NCBI GenBank assembly: GCA_963793845.1
Contig: CAWCBG010000002.1
Coordinates: 62,001-126,000, forward strand
DNA from: CAWCBG01 sp963793845
Lineage (GTDB): Bacteria > Acidobacteriota > Terriglobia > Terriglobales > Acidobacteriaceae
DNA: 64,000 nt
Direction: 5' to 3'
The notes below the pieces were generated by a model, which was not told the origin of the DNA, made no database searches, and saw only the letters and a list, made by a program, of their open reading frames with translations. The translations under genes were made by a program, and so were the position numbers. Below, in pieces: positions 1 to 8,817 of this stretch (within the stretch, counting starts at the first letter, position 1; each line of letters opens with the position of its first letter).

Positions 1-864
1 GACAAGCGACCTAACCTGAGACACCAGTTCCTGGGTAACCGGCACCGCAATCTTGTGACGCGCACCTCCGCGAAGAATTGGACCCGCGATGGCGTCCAGT
101 TCCAGCCGTCGACCCGCCGCCAGATCTTTCGCCATCGAAGCTCGCATAGCGGGCGGCGCTCCATCAAAAATCGGGTTTAGCTTCTCTGCGTCAACTTCCG
201 CACCTTCGGCCCTGGCGACAGCGCATGCCTCCCCAATCGCCGAGCGGAGTTTTGCCTTCCACTCCGGATCGGCCATAATTTCGCCGTTGTTCTTGCCCGA
301 GGCAGACGTGACCAGAGCAAAAGGAGCGAGGAAGCAAAGCTTGCTCCACAGCAATGTCTGCTCGTTCTCCACGAAGCGGCAGTCGAATCCGAGCCCTCGC
401 AGGCGCTCTACAGTGTCCTTGAGGATAGGCTCCCCACTGGCGGCAAGTCCCAGGCGTATCGCGGTTCGGTGCACAAAGTGGCCGTCTTCGGTACGCTCCG
501 CCTCGACCGCAATAGTGCCGGGAACAACGCGATCGTGTCCGAAGCGCCACCGCAGCACCGCGATGTGATCCACGCCATTCAGCAGAGGGACGACGATTTT
601 AGGATCGGACTTGACCGATTGCAGTGCGTCGTAGAGTTGGTAGGTCTTGGTCGCGATCCAAAGCACATCTACGGGTTCGCGCAAGCTGGCCACAGCCTTT
701 GCCGGCCCGGTCAAGGTGGCCGAAGGTCGCTCCAGCGTCAGTACCGGTGGGTAGCTAGCCGCCTTTTCGGGGCGAACAATTACGATGACTTCTTCGCCGA
801 TCGATGCCAATGCGGCACCCAGCAAACCCCCGATCGCTCCCGCTCCCAGGATGGCATGTTTCAT
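1..864 (-). CDS. panE: Ketopantoate reductase family protein (partial, 3' end outside window)
   Basis: The frame reads open from an ATG at 864 through position 1, so 288 codons are visible and the C terminus lies beyond the window. The N terminus MKHAILGAGAIGG is the glycine-rich dinucleotide-binding turn (GxGxxG) of an NADPH-dependent Rossmann domain. Downstream come features of 2-dehydropantoate 2-reductases: a TKTYQ segment near residue 93 (family lysine/threonine region), then PLLNGVDH, the N-G pair that contacts substrate. The family reduces ketopantoate to pantoate in coenzyme A synthesis. Paralogues of this family often act on other 2-keto acids, so the exact substrate is inferred. It is transcribed leftwards, away from the DUF885 gene that starts at 1004. 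Confidence 0.82.
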   Translation of the reverse strand, partial: MKHAILGAGAIGGLLGAALASIGEEVIVIVRPEKAASYPPVLTLERPSATLTGPAKAVASLREPVDVLWIATKTYQLYDALQSVKSDPKIVVPLLNGVDHIAVLRWRFGHDRVVPGTIAVEAERTEDGHFVHRTAIRLGLAASGEPILKDTVERLRGLGFDCRFVENEQTLLWSKLCFLAPFALVTSASGKNNGEIMADPEWKAKLRSAIGEACAVARAEGAEVDAEKLNPIFDGAPPAMRASMAKDLAAGRRLELDAIAGPILRGGARHKIAVPVTQELVSQVRSLV

Positions 865-1003
865 GGAATCAGTTTCAGGTTAAGAGTTTCAACTTGCAAG
901 TCTAAACCGACGTCGAACCTGGATTCGGCAAAAAACCGCGCTTCCGGAATTGCTCTTGCCGTGGCAGCATGATTTACTAACTTGGTTGTCCGCAGGAGGA
1001 AGT

Positions 1004-2851
1004 TTGATTCGCACACCGTTCCTGGCCTTTACCATCGGCATTCTCAGCATGTCCGCCTTCGCACAAAACCAGCCATCCAATGCGGCGCCGCACGCTCAGG
1101 CGAAGCCGACCGGCACCGCCGAGACACCCGCGCCCGCTAAAGGCTCTCAACCGGGCTGGGTCGCTATCAGCAATCGCTATGCTGACATGCTGATCGATGT
1201 GGTCTTTAAGTACCACCCTGAGGCCGGATCGCAACAGGGATTGAGCCAGTTCGACAGCAAGGTTTCGCAACCCACGCTGGCCAACGAAGACGCAGAGCGC
1301 CAGGAGACCGAGGCTGTATTAGCCAAGCTGAAGGCTGCTTCGGCCGAGAAACAGCAGAAGGATGTTGCCGAAGACCTGCAGATCATGATCCGCAAGGTGC
1401 AACTGAACTTCCGGCGGCAAGATTTTCAGCGCGCCCACGAAGTGCCCTACATTAACGCCAGCCAAGAAGTTTTTAGCGGCCTGCGTGTTCTGCTCGACGA
1501 CCAGACTCCCCCTGCCCGCCGGCCGGCCTCCGTGGAGCGCATCCGGGAATACGCCGGTTTGGAGCCGGGTTACACGTCGCTCACCGACATCCTGAAGCGG
1601 CGCATCACCGAACAGATGGCCAAGCCGGGCGTGATTTATCCGGCCAAAGTCGAGATCGAAACCGAGATGGCGCGCAATTCCAACTATGTCGAGGGCATCG
1701 CCGCGCTGATGCAGAAGTACAACTTGCCGGGGTGGCAGGAGCCACTTGGCAAGCTCAAATCGCAGCTTACGGATTACGACGCCTGGATCACTTCCACCGT
1801 GCTGCTGAAGGCGCGCACCGACTTCCGCATGCCGCCCGAGGAATACTCGCTCGAACTTGAGAACTACGGCATCGACATTCCCCAAAGCCAATTAACGGCG
1901 ATGGCGCATCAGGCCTTCACCGAATACCAGGGCGAAATGAAAGTGGTGGCAGCCAAAATCGCGAAAGAGCGGAACCTGCCGTCCAGCGACTATCGTGATG
2001 TCATCCGCGAACTCAAGAAACAGCAGTTAGTCGGCGACGCGATCTTGCCGTTCTATGAGAACCGCCTGAAGCAGATCGAAAAGATCATCGTAGAGCACCA
2101 GATCGTGACCTTGCCGGACCGCGAGGCCAAGATACGCATCGCCAGTGCCGCCGAGACCGCGCAGCAGCCTGCCCCTCACATGGTGCCGCCCCCGTTCATC
2201 CACAACACCGGACAGCGCGGCGAATTCGTTTTGCCGCTGAACATTCCCGCCGGACCTAGGCAGACAGCCACTGAGAAATACGACGACTTCACCTTCGACG
2301 CGGCGGCCTGGACTCTCACCGCGCACGAAGCTCGGCCTGGGCACGAATTGCAATTCGACTCCATGCTGGAACACGGCGTCTCTCTGGCGCGCGTGCGCTA
2401 CGCGTTCAACAGCACTAACGCTGAGGGATGGGGGTTGTATTCGGAGTACCTCATTAAGCCGTATATGCCGCTGGAAGGACAGTTGATCTCGCTGCAACTG
2501 CGGCTGCAACGTGCCGCACGAGCCTTCCTCGATCCCGAGCTGCAGGCGGGTAAGGTCACCCCTGCGGACGCCTACCGGGTGCTCGAACAGGATGTGGTCT
2601 TATCGCATGCCTTCGCCGAAGAAGAAGTGGAGCGCTTCACCTACCGCGCTCCCGGGCAGGCCAATAGCTACTTTTACGGGTTCACCCGGCTTCTCGAACT
2701 GCGCGAAGACACCGAAAAAGCGCTCTCGGCCAAGGGCGTCAAATTCGATCAGAAGAAGTTCCATGACTTCATCCTTGCTCAGGGATTACTGCCTCCGGAT
2801 CTGATGCGCAAGGCTGTGATGGAGGACTTTATTCCTTCCCAGAAGAACTAA
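1004..2851 (+). CDS. Secreted DUF885 family putative metallohydrolase
   Basis: This 615-residue protein starts at a TTG (1004) placed six bases behind a strong AGGAGGA ribosome site (994-1000). From that start the first 21 residues (MIRTPFLAFT...AFAQ) form a clean signal peptide, which the longer upstream ATG reading would bury. The C-terminal half carries HEARPGHELQ, the HExxPGH-type motif of the DUF885 family, whose two histidines and glutamate look like zinc ligands or catalytic residues. DUF885 proteins are common in the acidobacterial and xanthomonad secretome and are thought to be peptidases or related hydrolases. The substrate is unknown. It stands alone between the ketopantoate reductase and a transglycosylase-like gene. 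Confidence 0.85.
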   Translation: MIRTPFLAFTIGILSMSAFAQNQPSNAAPHAQAKPTGTAETPAPAKGSQPGWVAISNRYADMLIDVVFKYHPEAGSQQGLSQFDSKVSQPTLANEDAERQETEAVLAKLKAASAEKQQKDVAEDLQIMIRKVQLNFRRQDFQRAHEVPYINASQEVFSGLRVLLDDQTPPARRPASVERIREYAGLEPGYTSLTDILKRRITEQMAKPGVIYPAKVEIETEMARNSNYVEGIAALMQKYNLPGWQEPLGKLKSQLTDYDAWITSTVLLKARTDFRMPPEEYSLELENYGIDIPQSQLTAMAHQAFTEYQGEMKVVAAKIAKERNLPSSDYRDVIRELKKQQLVGDAILPFYENRLKQIEKIIVEHQIVTLPDREAKIRIASAAETAQQPAPHMVPPPFIHNTGQRGEFVLPLNIPAGPRQTATEKYDDFTFDAAAWTLTAHEARPGHELQFDSMLEHGVSLARVRYAFNSTNAEGWGLYSEYLIKPYMPLEGQLISLQLRLQRAARAFLDPELQAGKVTPADAYRVLEQDVVLSHAFAEEEVERFTYRAPGQANSYFYGFTRLLELREDTEKALSAKGVKFDQKKFHDFILAQGLLPPDLMRKAVMEDFIPSQKN

Positions 2852-3054
2852 CGCCAAGGGGATTTCATGTCTGCGGGCCAGTGTAAGTCTCGTGGGAAAT
2901 CGGCGTTTCGCAGGCAGGGCGACAAAACCTTAGCTGAGTGGGTCTTTGACTCACATCGGCACGTGGGGGCCTGCGACGGCACGTTGCGGTCAGCAAAGAC
3001 ACGTCACGCCCCACTTCAGGCAACAGCGGCCTCGCCACCGACGTCACACTACCA

Positions 3055-3837
3055 ATGCATGGGGCGTCTTTGAGGCCAGTCTGCTCACAAATCCTGTCTA
3101 CCATCGTTGCTATCGCAGCGCTTGCCTCGACCGTCCCAGAGCATCTGTACGCGCAGGCCACTAAGCCCGCTCCGGCAACCCCGATTGACGCAAAGAAGGC
3201 CGAGCTGGGTGGGAAGGTTTGGAATCCGGCATGGGATGAGTTCGTCGAGAAAAACATTCCTCCGGAGATGCTGACTCACGAGGTCCCGCGCGATGTGCGC
3301 AAGTTTTGTCCTCGTTTTTACAAAATGACCGACACCGACAAGAGGGCGTTCTGGGCCTATTTCTTCCAGGCGCTGGCGGGAGCCGAGGCCGGCCTCAACC
3401 CTACAACGCGCGTGCGCCAGCCCGAGCCTGAAGTTTCTCAGATCGATCCCGTTACCGGCCACACCGCTCGCACTGAAGGCTTGCTGCAACTGTCCTACCA
3501 GGACGCGAAGCGTTACGGCTGTGACTTCGATTGGGACAAGGACAAAAAACTGCCGCCGAAGGATCCGGCAAGGACCATTCTGCAACCAGAGAACAATCTG
3601 GAATGCGGCATCAAGATCCTGACGAACCAGATCATCACCGAGAAGAAGCCTCTGCTCTACAAGCATGGATACTGGTCAACTCTGCAGCCCGGCCGCAAGA
3701 GCTATCGGGTCTTCGCCAAGCAGATAATTAATCCGCCGCTAGCCTGTGGACTGAAGGAGAAACTGCACCCTGCCATGACCACCGCGACCGCCAAGGAACA
3801 ACAGCAGAAGACGCGAGAGGCAAAAGCCAGCGAATAG
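3055..3837 (+). CDS. Secreted lytic-transglycosylase-like protein
   Basis: 260 residues with an N-terminal hydrophobic export segment ending near HLYAQA (residue 34). The core resembles the SLT/lysozyme-like fold: a helix with AGAEAGLNP (candidate catalytic glutamate), followed by EGLLQLS, the usual G-L-x-Q-x strand, a cysteine-containing YGCDFD loop, and PENNLECGIKIL, which matches the N-x-x-x-G-x-x-x-L helix of transglycosylases. The pattern is weaker than in MltC or Slt, so peptidoglycan cleavage is inferred and a catalytically dead relative is possible. The C-terminal 30 residues are charged and low in complexity. It converges on the OmpA-type gene at 3931. Confidence 0.6.
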   Translation: MHGASLRPVCSQILSTIVAIAALASTVPEHLYAQATKPAPATPIDAKKAELGGKVWNPAWDEFVEKNIPPEMLTHEVPRDVRKFCPRFYKMTDTDKRAFWAYFFQALAGAEAGLNPTTRVRQPEPEVSQIDPVTGHTARTEGLLQLSYQDAKRYGCDFDWDKDKKLPPKDPARTILQPENNLECGIKILTNQIITEKKPLLYKHGYWSTLQPGRKSYRVFAKQIINPPLACGLKEKLHPAMTTATAKEQQQKTREAKASE

Positions 3838-3930
3838 CCTGCGGGAAGCTGCTACCCGTCTGCGCATTTCAGTGATTCGCGGGAATTGGACGAGGTGCGG
3901 GACCGCCACCAGCGGCCCCGCCGGCCCGCA

Positions 3931-4683
3931 CTACTGCTGAGGTTGCACGGGTTGCTGTGGCGGCTGAGATGAGGCGCTACCCTGCGATGAAGCGGTCTCA
4001 GTCGCGTTGTTAGACATCAGGCGAATATCGACCCTGCGGTTCTGGGCGCGACCCTTCGCGCTCGTGTTGCGGGATACAGGATTGTCCGCGCCAAGGCCGA
4101 TCAGGAAGATTTTGTGAGGCGGCACATCGTACTTTGACGCCAGATACTGAATAACTGCGTCCGCGCGACGCTGGCTGAGCTGGTAGTTGTAGTCAGCCGA
4201 TCCGGTCGAATCAGTGTAGCCCTCCACCTGGATAATGTAATGGCGGGCTCCCTGGATCTGCTGGGCAAACTGATCGATGTCGGACTTGTCTTTCGTCGTC
4301 AGTATTGCCTTATCAAAGCCGAAGAGTACGGTGGCATCGCTGACCTGCTTGTAATCATCAAGGTTTTCCACGGTTCCGGCCAGGCTGGTCACGCGATTCC
4401 CGGCCTGATTGGCGGCCTGCTGCGCCTGGTCAGCCGTCTGGCGGGCCGACGCTGCCTTCTGATCGGCTTGCGTGGCCGTTTGGTTCACCTGCTGAATACC
4501 CTGCTGAGCGCGCTGGTCGACACTCCGGATATCGCGAGTATTTTTCGCCGTCAAGTCATCTAATTCATTGACCTTGTTCACAGTGGGCGTGACTTCGCTG
4601 CGCACGTAGTTCTTGGAGGCGCAACCGACGGTGAATGGAAAACTGCCAGCCACCAGAACGGCGAGCATTGTGAAACGATTCAT
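3931..4683 (-). CDS. OmpA/Pal-family outer-membrane lipoprotein
   Basis: 250 residues. A signal peptide ends in a lipobox with the lipidated cysteine at position 21 (FTVGC). Residues 30-105 are a coiled-coil stretch rich in Q, A and N repeats (QAQQAANQAG), typical of a spacer crossing the periplasm. Residues about 120-230 are an OmpA domain: FGFDKAILT, VEGYTDSTGS, LSQRRADAV, and the peptidoglycan-binding NRRVDIRL end. The C terminus is a flexible S/Q/P tail. The protein should anchor the outer membrane to the cell wall. It is close to Pal in domain order but has a longer coiled coil and is not in a tol cluster. Confidence 0.88.
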   Translation of the reverse strand: MNRFTMLAVLVAGSFPFTVGCASKNYVRSEVTPTVNKVNELDDLTAKNTRDIRSVDQRAQQGIQQVNQTATQADQKAASARQTADQAQQAANQAGNRVTSLAGTVENLDDYKQVSDATVLFGFDKAILTTKDKSDIDQFAQQIQGARHYIIQVEGYTDSTGSADYNYQLSQRRADAVIQYLASKYDVPPHKIFLIGLGADNPVSRNTSAKGRAQNRRVDIRLMSNNATETASSQGSASSQPPQQPVQPQQ

Positions 4684-4962
4684 AACTTGGGCTCCTTCCG
4701 AGCGCTTTCAGCGGCGAGAGTAGCTGCCGCCGGAGCATGTCGCCTTGTACTGGATGTGTAGTGCAAACGGTGGGCCATCGTGGGCGCCGGGCAGTGATCG
4801 GCGAAAAACTTTGTTTTCAATGAGTTCAACGCCGTCCGAAAAAGCTGAGGTTCTCTGCCCCGATAATCCTGACCCACGGAGTAGAATTTTTACCAAGTGG
4901 TAAACGGCGGTCCGTGAGCGATTTGAGAGCTTGTTCCGGCCACCCAATCGCATTCTGAAGCA

Positions 4963-6819
4963 ATGGATCTTCATCAGAAAATCCGAACCTTGCCGACTTC
5001 GCCCGGGGTGTATCTGTACAAGAACTCCGAAGGCGAAGTCATCTACGTGGGCAAGGCCAACAACTTGCGGTCGCGGGTGCGCTCGTATTTTCTCGAAGGA
5101 GCAGCGGAAAACGCCAAGACGGGATCGCTGCTGCGCGAAGCCATTGACCTCGATTACATCGTCGTCGATAACGAGAAAGAGGCTCTGGCGCTTGAGAACA
5201 GCCTGATCAAGCAGAAGAAGCCGCGCTACAACATCCTGCTGCGCGATGACAAGACGTATCCCTACATCAAGCTGACTATCGGAGAGCGCTATCCGCGGGT
5301 GTATCCGACGCGCCGGTTGCGCAAAGACGGCTCGCTGTACTTCGGGCCATACTTTCCGACGAGCCTGGCGTACCGGCTGGTTGACCTGATTCATCGCCAT
5401 TTTCTGCTGCCGTCGTGCAAGCTCGACTTGAATCGCTATTATCCCCGGCCCTGCCTGCAGTACTACATTGGCCGCTGCCTTGGACCGTGCGTGGAGGGAC
5501 TGACCACTCCCGACCGCTACGCCGAAGCCGTACATGACGTACGCATGTTCTTGGAAGGCCGCGGCGCCGACCTTTCACGCTCGCTCCAGCAGCGTATGGC
5601 GGCCGCCGCCGAGCGCGAGCAATACGAACTCGCAGCGAAGTACCGCGACCTGATCTCGACCGTCGAGCTGCTCGACCAGAAGCAGCGCATTCACGCCGTG
5701 GAAGGCGATGATGCCGACGTCTTCGGCTATCACTACGAAGACCAGATGATTGCCGTTAATCTCTTCCACATGCGTGGCGGCAAGATCGTCGACCGGCGTG
5801 AATTCTTCTGGGAAGATCTGAAAGGAATTGTGGGAACCGAAGGCTTCGAGCCGGGCGAATTCTTTTCGGCTCTCCTCAAGCAGGTCTACCTCGACCAGCA
5901 ATACGTGCCGCACACGATTTACGTGCCAGTGGACTTCGAGGATCGTGCCATGCTGGAAGAGATCCTCTCCGAAGTCCGTAATCGGCGAGTGCAGATCCAT
6001 GTGCCGCAACGCGGGGAGAAGCGGTCGCTGGTCGACCTGGTTGGACAGAACGCCAAACAGGCTTACGATCAGCGCTTCCGGGTACGCAAGCCCGCCGCCA
6101 GAGCCATCCAGGAGTCGCTGCAGGATGCTCTCATGCTGCCGGAGTTGCCGCGCCGCATTGAGTGCTTCGACATCTCGCATATCCAGGGCGCGGAGACCGT
6201 GGCTTCCATGGTGGTGTGGGAAGACGGCGCGATGAAGAAATCGGACTACCGCAAGTTCATCATCAAGACCGTCGATGGGGTCGACGATTTCGCTTCCATG
6301 CGAGAGGTCGTGACCCGGCGTTACAAACGCCTGCAGACGGAGAATCTGCCCATGCCGAGCCTTATCCTGATCGACGGCGGCATCGGGCAGCTGCACGCCG
6401 CCGCCGAGGCACTGGAAGCGCTGGGCATCATCAATCAGCCGCTGGCGTCGATCGCCAAACGGGAAGAGATCATTTACGTCTACGGCCAGGAAGATGAGCC
6501 GATCGTGCTCGACCGGCACTCGCCTATGCTGCATCTAGTGCAAACCGTACGCGACGAGGCCCATCGCTTTGCCGTCACCTTCCATCGCAAGCGGCGGCAG
6601 ATGCGCGACCGCCAGACCGAACTGCTGGACATCCCCGGAGTCGGCGCGCATACGACCCGGCGACTGCTGCAACATTTCGGCAGTCTCGAAGCGGTGAAGC
6701 ATGCCGATGCGGCGGCCCTGGCCTCGGTGGTCAGCGCGCCGCAAGCGCAAGCGATTTTGCGGCATTTTCGCAAAGACGAAGTTGCCGACATCGCGTCAGA
6801 ACTTTCAGGGATAAAATGA
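4963..6819 (+). CDS. uvrC: Excinuclease ABC subunit C
   Basis: 618 residues, full length for UvrC, the dual-incision nuclease of nucleotide excision repair. Order of domains: GIY-YIG nuclease near residues 10-95 (PGVYLYKN, then VIYVGKANNLRSRV), a cysteine-containing region, the UVR helix pair around residues 195-235 that contacts UvrB, the RNase H-like second nuclease (ECFDISHIQG, then DDFASMREVV and LILIDGGIGQL), and tandem helix-hairpin-helix motifs at the end (DIPGVGAHTTRRLLQHFGS). Start chosen at ATG 4963, which gives MDLHQKIRTLPTSPG. It is followed after 15 bases by a small membrane gene. Confidence 0.97.
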   Translation: MDLHQKIRTLPTSPGVYLYKNSEGEVIYVGKANNLRSRVRSYFLEGAAENAKTGSLLREAIDLDYIVVDNEKEALALENSLIKQKKPRYNILLRDDKTYPYIKLTIGERYPRVYPTRRLRKDGSLYFGPYFPTSLAYRLVDLIHRHFLLPSCKLDLNRYYPRPCLQYYIGRCLGPCVEGLTTPDRYAEAVHDVRMFLEGRGADLSRSLQQRMAAAAEREQYELAAKYRDLISTVELLDQKQRIHAVEGDDADVFGYHYEDQMIAVNLFHMRGGKIVDRREFFWEDLKGIVGTEGFEPGEFFSALLKQVYLDQQYVPHTIYVPVDFEDRAMLEEILSEVRNRRVQIHVPQRGEKRSLVDLVGQNAKQAYDQRFRVRKPAARAIQESLQDALMLPELPRRIECFDISHIQGAETVASMVVWEDGAMKKSDYRKFIIKTVDGVDDFASMREVVTRRYKRLQTENLPMPSLILIDGGIGQLHAAAEALEALGIINQPLASIAKREEIIYVYGQEDEPIVLDRHSPMLHLVQTVRDEAHRFAVTFHRKRRQMRDRQTELLDIPGVGAHTTRRLLQHFGSLEAVKHADAAALASVVSAPQAQAILRHFRKDEVADIASELSGIK

Positions 6820-6834
6820 GTTTGAGGAAGTGCC

Positions 6835-7287
6835 ATGGACTGGAGTAAGAATTCGCGGTTACGCCTACTTCTAAGCTGCCTTGGCGTCTTGCTCCTGGTT
6901 GGCCTGGTCGGGTTCATCTTTGACTACCTGCTGGTCGAAGAAGGGGTCCGGCGTATCGACATTCTGGTGGAATCGAACGCCCTCACGGGGATCGTCTCTG
7001 CCGTCTTCTTTTACTATCTCAGCAACTTCGAACGCGAACGGCGCAAAATGGTCGAGCAGCGGCTGCAGACCATCGCCGAAATGAATCACCACATCCGCAA
7101 CGCCCTCCAGATCATCACCTACGCCACCTTCTCGCAGAAGCAGGAGGACTCATTCGAACTCATTCGCACTTCGGTGGAGCGCATCGAGTGGTCCTTGCGG
7201 GAAGTGCTCCCGGGACACGCGGCGACGAACCCGGAACCGGAGAAACGGCCGGTTGAGAGTGCGAGCCGCGCAGTAGACAGTCAATAG
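6835..7287 (+). CDS. Small membrane protein with a histidine-kinase H-box but no ATPase domain
   Basis: 150 residues, 15 bases downstream of uvrC and probably cotranscribed with it. Two membrane helices (about residues 9-32 and 47-63) are followed by a cytosolic helix and then AEMNHHIRNALQII, which matches the phosphoacceptor H-box of two-component histidine kinases (His85 or His86 followed by I-R-N). A second helix (FELIRTSVERIEWSL) would complete a dimerisation hairpin. There is no N/G1/G2 ATP-binding domain; the gene ends with a polar tail. Such a protein could be a phosphotransfer relay, a dominant partner for another kinase, or a truncated remnant. The ORF is intact and compact, which favours a maintained small protein. 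Confidence 0.7.
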   Translation: MDWSKNSRLRLLLSCLGVLLLVGLVGFIFDYLLVEEGVRRIDILVESNALTGIVSAVFFYYLSNFERERRKMVEQRLQTIAEMNHHIRNALQIITYATFSQKQEDSFELIRTSVERIEWSLREVLPGHAATNPEPEKRPVESASRAVDSQ

Positions 7288-7494
7288 CGTTCCGCTATCG
7301 GCTTTGAGCGTGGGGCCGTTGGACCAGAAGCTTTAGGGTTTTAGTGTGATTCGAGCTGTCCAAATTCATTTTGCCTCTATGAATCAGTTCGGTTACCAGC
7401 CATAATTTGGCCGTCGGAGAAGCTGATTGGCGGCTGACGGCCGATGACGCCATGTTATTCTGCTGTTCCATTCCCACAACTGAATACAACAACC

Positions 7495-8037
7495 ATGAGC
7501 GACCAACTCGACGAATTGAAAGAAGCAGCCGAGCACGCCAAGGAAAATCGAGCGCTGGCACCCGTGAGCCTGACCATGGCTATTCTCGCCGTGCTGGTTG
7601 CCACCGTCTCCCTGCTCGGCCATCGCGCCCACACCGAAGAAATCCTCACCCAGACGCGAGCCACCGATCAGTGGGCCTATTATCAGGCAAAGAATATGCG
7701 GCGCAATAATCTGGAAGCCCTCGATCAGATGCTGGCCGCGCTTGAAAACAAGGACACGGCGCAGGCCGAGAAAGTGCATCAGCGCTTCGAGCAGGACATC
7801 GAGAAATATCGCGATCAGCAGCAGGAGATTCAGAACGAAGCCCGGGGTCTGGAGCAGGAGGTCACGCACAACAGCCGCCGTGCCGACCGCTTCGATCTGG
7901 GCGAAGTGTTTCTGGAGGTGGCACTCGTCATCACCTCGATCACGTTGCTGACCGACCGGCGGATTTATTGGTTCGCTGGCATGGGCTTCGGAGTGATCGG
8001 CGTAGTTACGGCGGCGACAGCGTTCCTGGTGCACTGA
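7495..8037 (+). CDS. DUF4337 family membrane protein
   Basis: 180 residues from ATG 7495 (MSDQLDELKEAAEHAKEN). The in-frame ATG at 7444 would add an unlikely leader. Layout is one membrane helix near residues 25-42, a long charged coiled coil (residues 65-130, EQDIEKYRDQQQEIQNEA), and two closely spaced C-terminal helices (ALVITSITLLT, then IYWFAGMGFGVIGVV). The aromatic DQWAYYQAKNMR segment after the first helix is characteristic of DUF4337. Function is unknown. It is a stand-alone gene with no clear ribosome site. Confidence 0.8.
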   Translation: MSDQLDELKEAAEHAKENRALAPVSLTMAILAVLVATVSLLGHRAHTEEILTQTRATDQWAYYQAKNMRRNNLEALDQMLAALENKDTAQAEKVHQRFEQDIEKYRDQQQEIQNEARGLEQEVTHNSRRADRFDLGEVFLEVALVITSITLLTDRRIYWFAGMGFGVIGVVTAATAFLVH

Positions 8038-8249
8038 AAAGCGGAGAGTACGGCAAAGTAAGCCTTCGCCGGTTGCCCCAAAGCCCCGCGATTCCGATCA
8101 TCCCGAATGGCTCGGTAGTCTGGCGCCTTAGCTCAAGGCGGCGAAGCCGGCGTGCGGGACCTGCGGTTCGCACTGTTTACCTATTGCTAACACCGTATGG
8201 ATGCAGGGCCGATCGTCGATCTGGGAAAATCTACGTCCGATACGAGTAC

Positions 8250-8340
8250 CCCTCCCCCCACCCTATTCCTTAGAATCAACAACTTGGCAAAAAAATCCCG
8301 CCAAAATCTTGAGCCCCAGGGGTTTATAGGTAAATTCTTA
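8250..8340 (+). repeat. Dispersed repeat family B, copy 1
   Basis: A stretch beginning CCTCCCCCCACCCTATTCCT, continuing through TTAGAATCA, a CTTGGC(A/G)AAAAAATC block, CAAAAT, TTGAG and then a (T)AGG(T) end. The same order of blocks recurs at 18411-18511 with scattered substitutions. It carries no ORF and sits in a long spacer. Copy number in the genome is unknown. Confidence 0.75.
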
Positions 8341-8728
8341 TGCCGCAGGTACTTACGCCGTCGCCAGACCGTCAAATAGCTTCAATTCGGGGAAAAACGG
8401 GCTTGGGGTGGGTATGACATTAGTTACTAACGACGCAAACGCAATCCTTGATGTCAAAGAGCTTCCAGCGGTCGCGCCTGAGCGCAACAGGGGAGGGCAA
8501 GGGTGCAAACACACACCTGCCGCCTCCTCTACTTCTGTAATTACCGTAGGGACTGATTGCGGCGAAAGTGCGCACGTCACGTTTGCATGTGACAAGCATT
8601 GGTGGAAGGGCACGGCTTCACCCGGGCCGGAAGCTCTCATGGGAGACTCAGCTTTTAGCACTGGCCCGCCGTGGCTAAAGCCAGTCTGTAGGCCCGTGCG
8701 CGCGGATGACAAAAATAAAAAACTTACC

Positions 8729-8748
8729 GGCGTACCTAAAGGTACGCC
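8729..8748. repeat. Short tetraloop hairpin repeat (family E)
   Basis: Perfect eight-pair inverted repeat GGCGTACC-TAAA-GGTACGCC followed by CCTTCA. Equivalent hairpins with TGAA, TTCA, GGAA or TAAA loops lie at 37760, 43076, 53386, 53494, 57410, 62589 and 62794. All are intergenic. Confidence 0.8.
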
Positions 8749-8817
8749 CCTTCAAAATCAGTTGCGGTTGCTGATTGCTAGTTGCTGATTGCTAACGGCT
8801 AACGGCTGATCGCTGCC

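Larger units (their letters stand above)
8038..8817. other. Long non-coding spacer with several repeats
   Basis: No convincing gene is seen. Around 8096-8175 lies a degenerate half of the long palindromic element (ATCATCCCGA... then GCGGGACCTGCGGTT). 8250-8340 is one of two copies of a 95-base repeat, listed separately. 8729-8748 is a perfect eight-pair hairpin. From 8761 to 8816 the sequence is a run of degenerate TTGCTGATTGCTAAC units. Open frames on both strands between 8353 and 8788 are biased in composition, lack a ribosome site and show no recognisable domain. Confidence 0.6.

Noticed and set aside
8353..8788. Overlapping open frames on both strands (about 120 residues each)
   Set aside because: No ribosome site, no domain pattern, biased composition; part of the spacer holds repeats.
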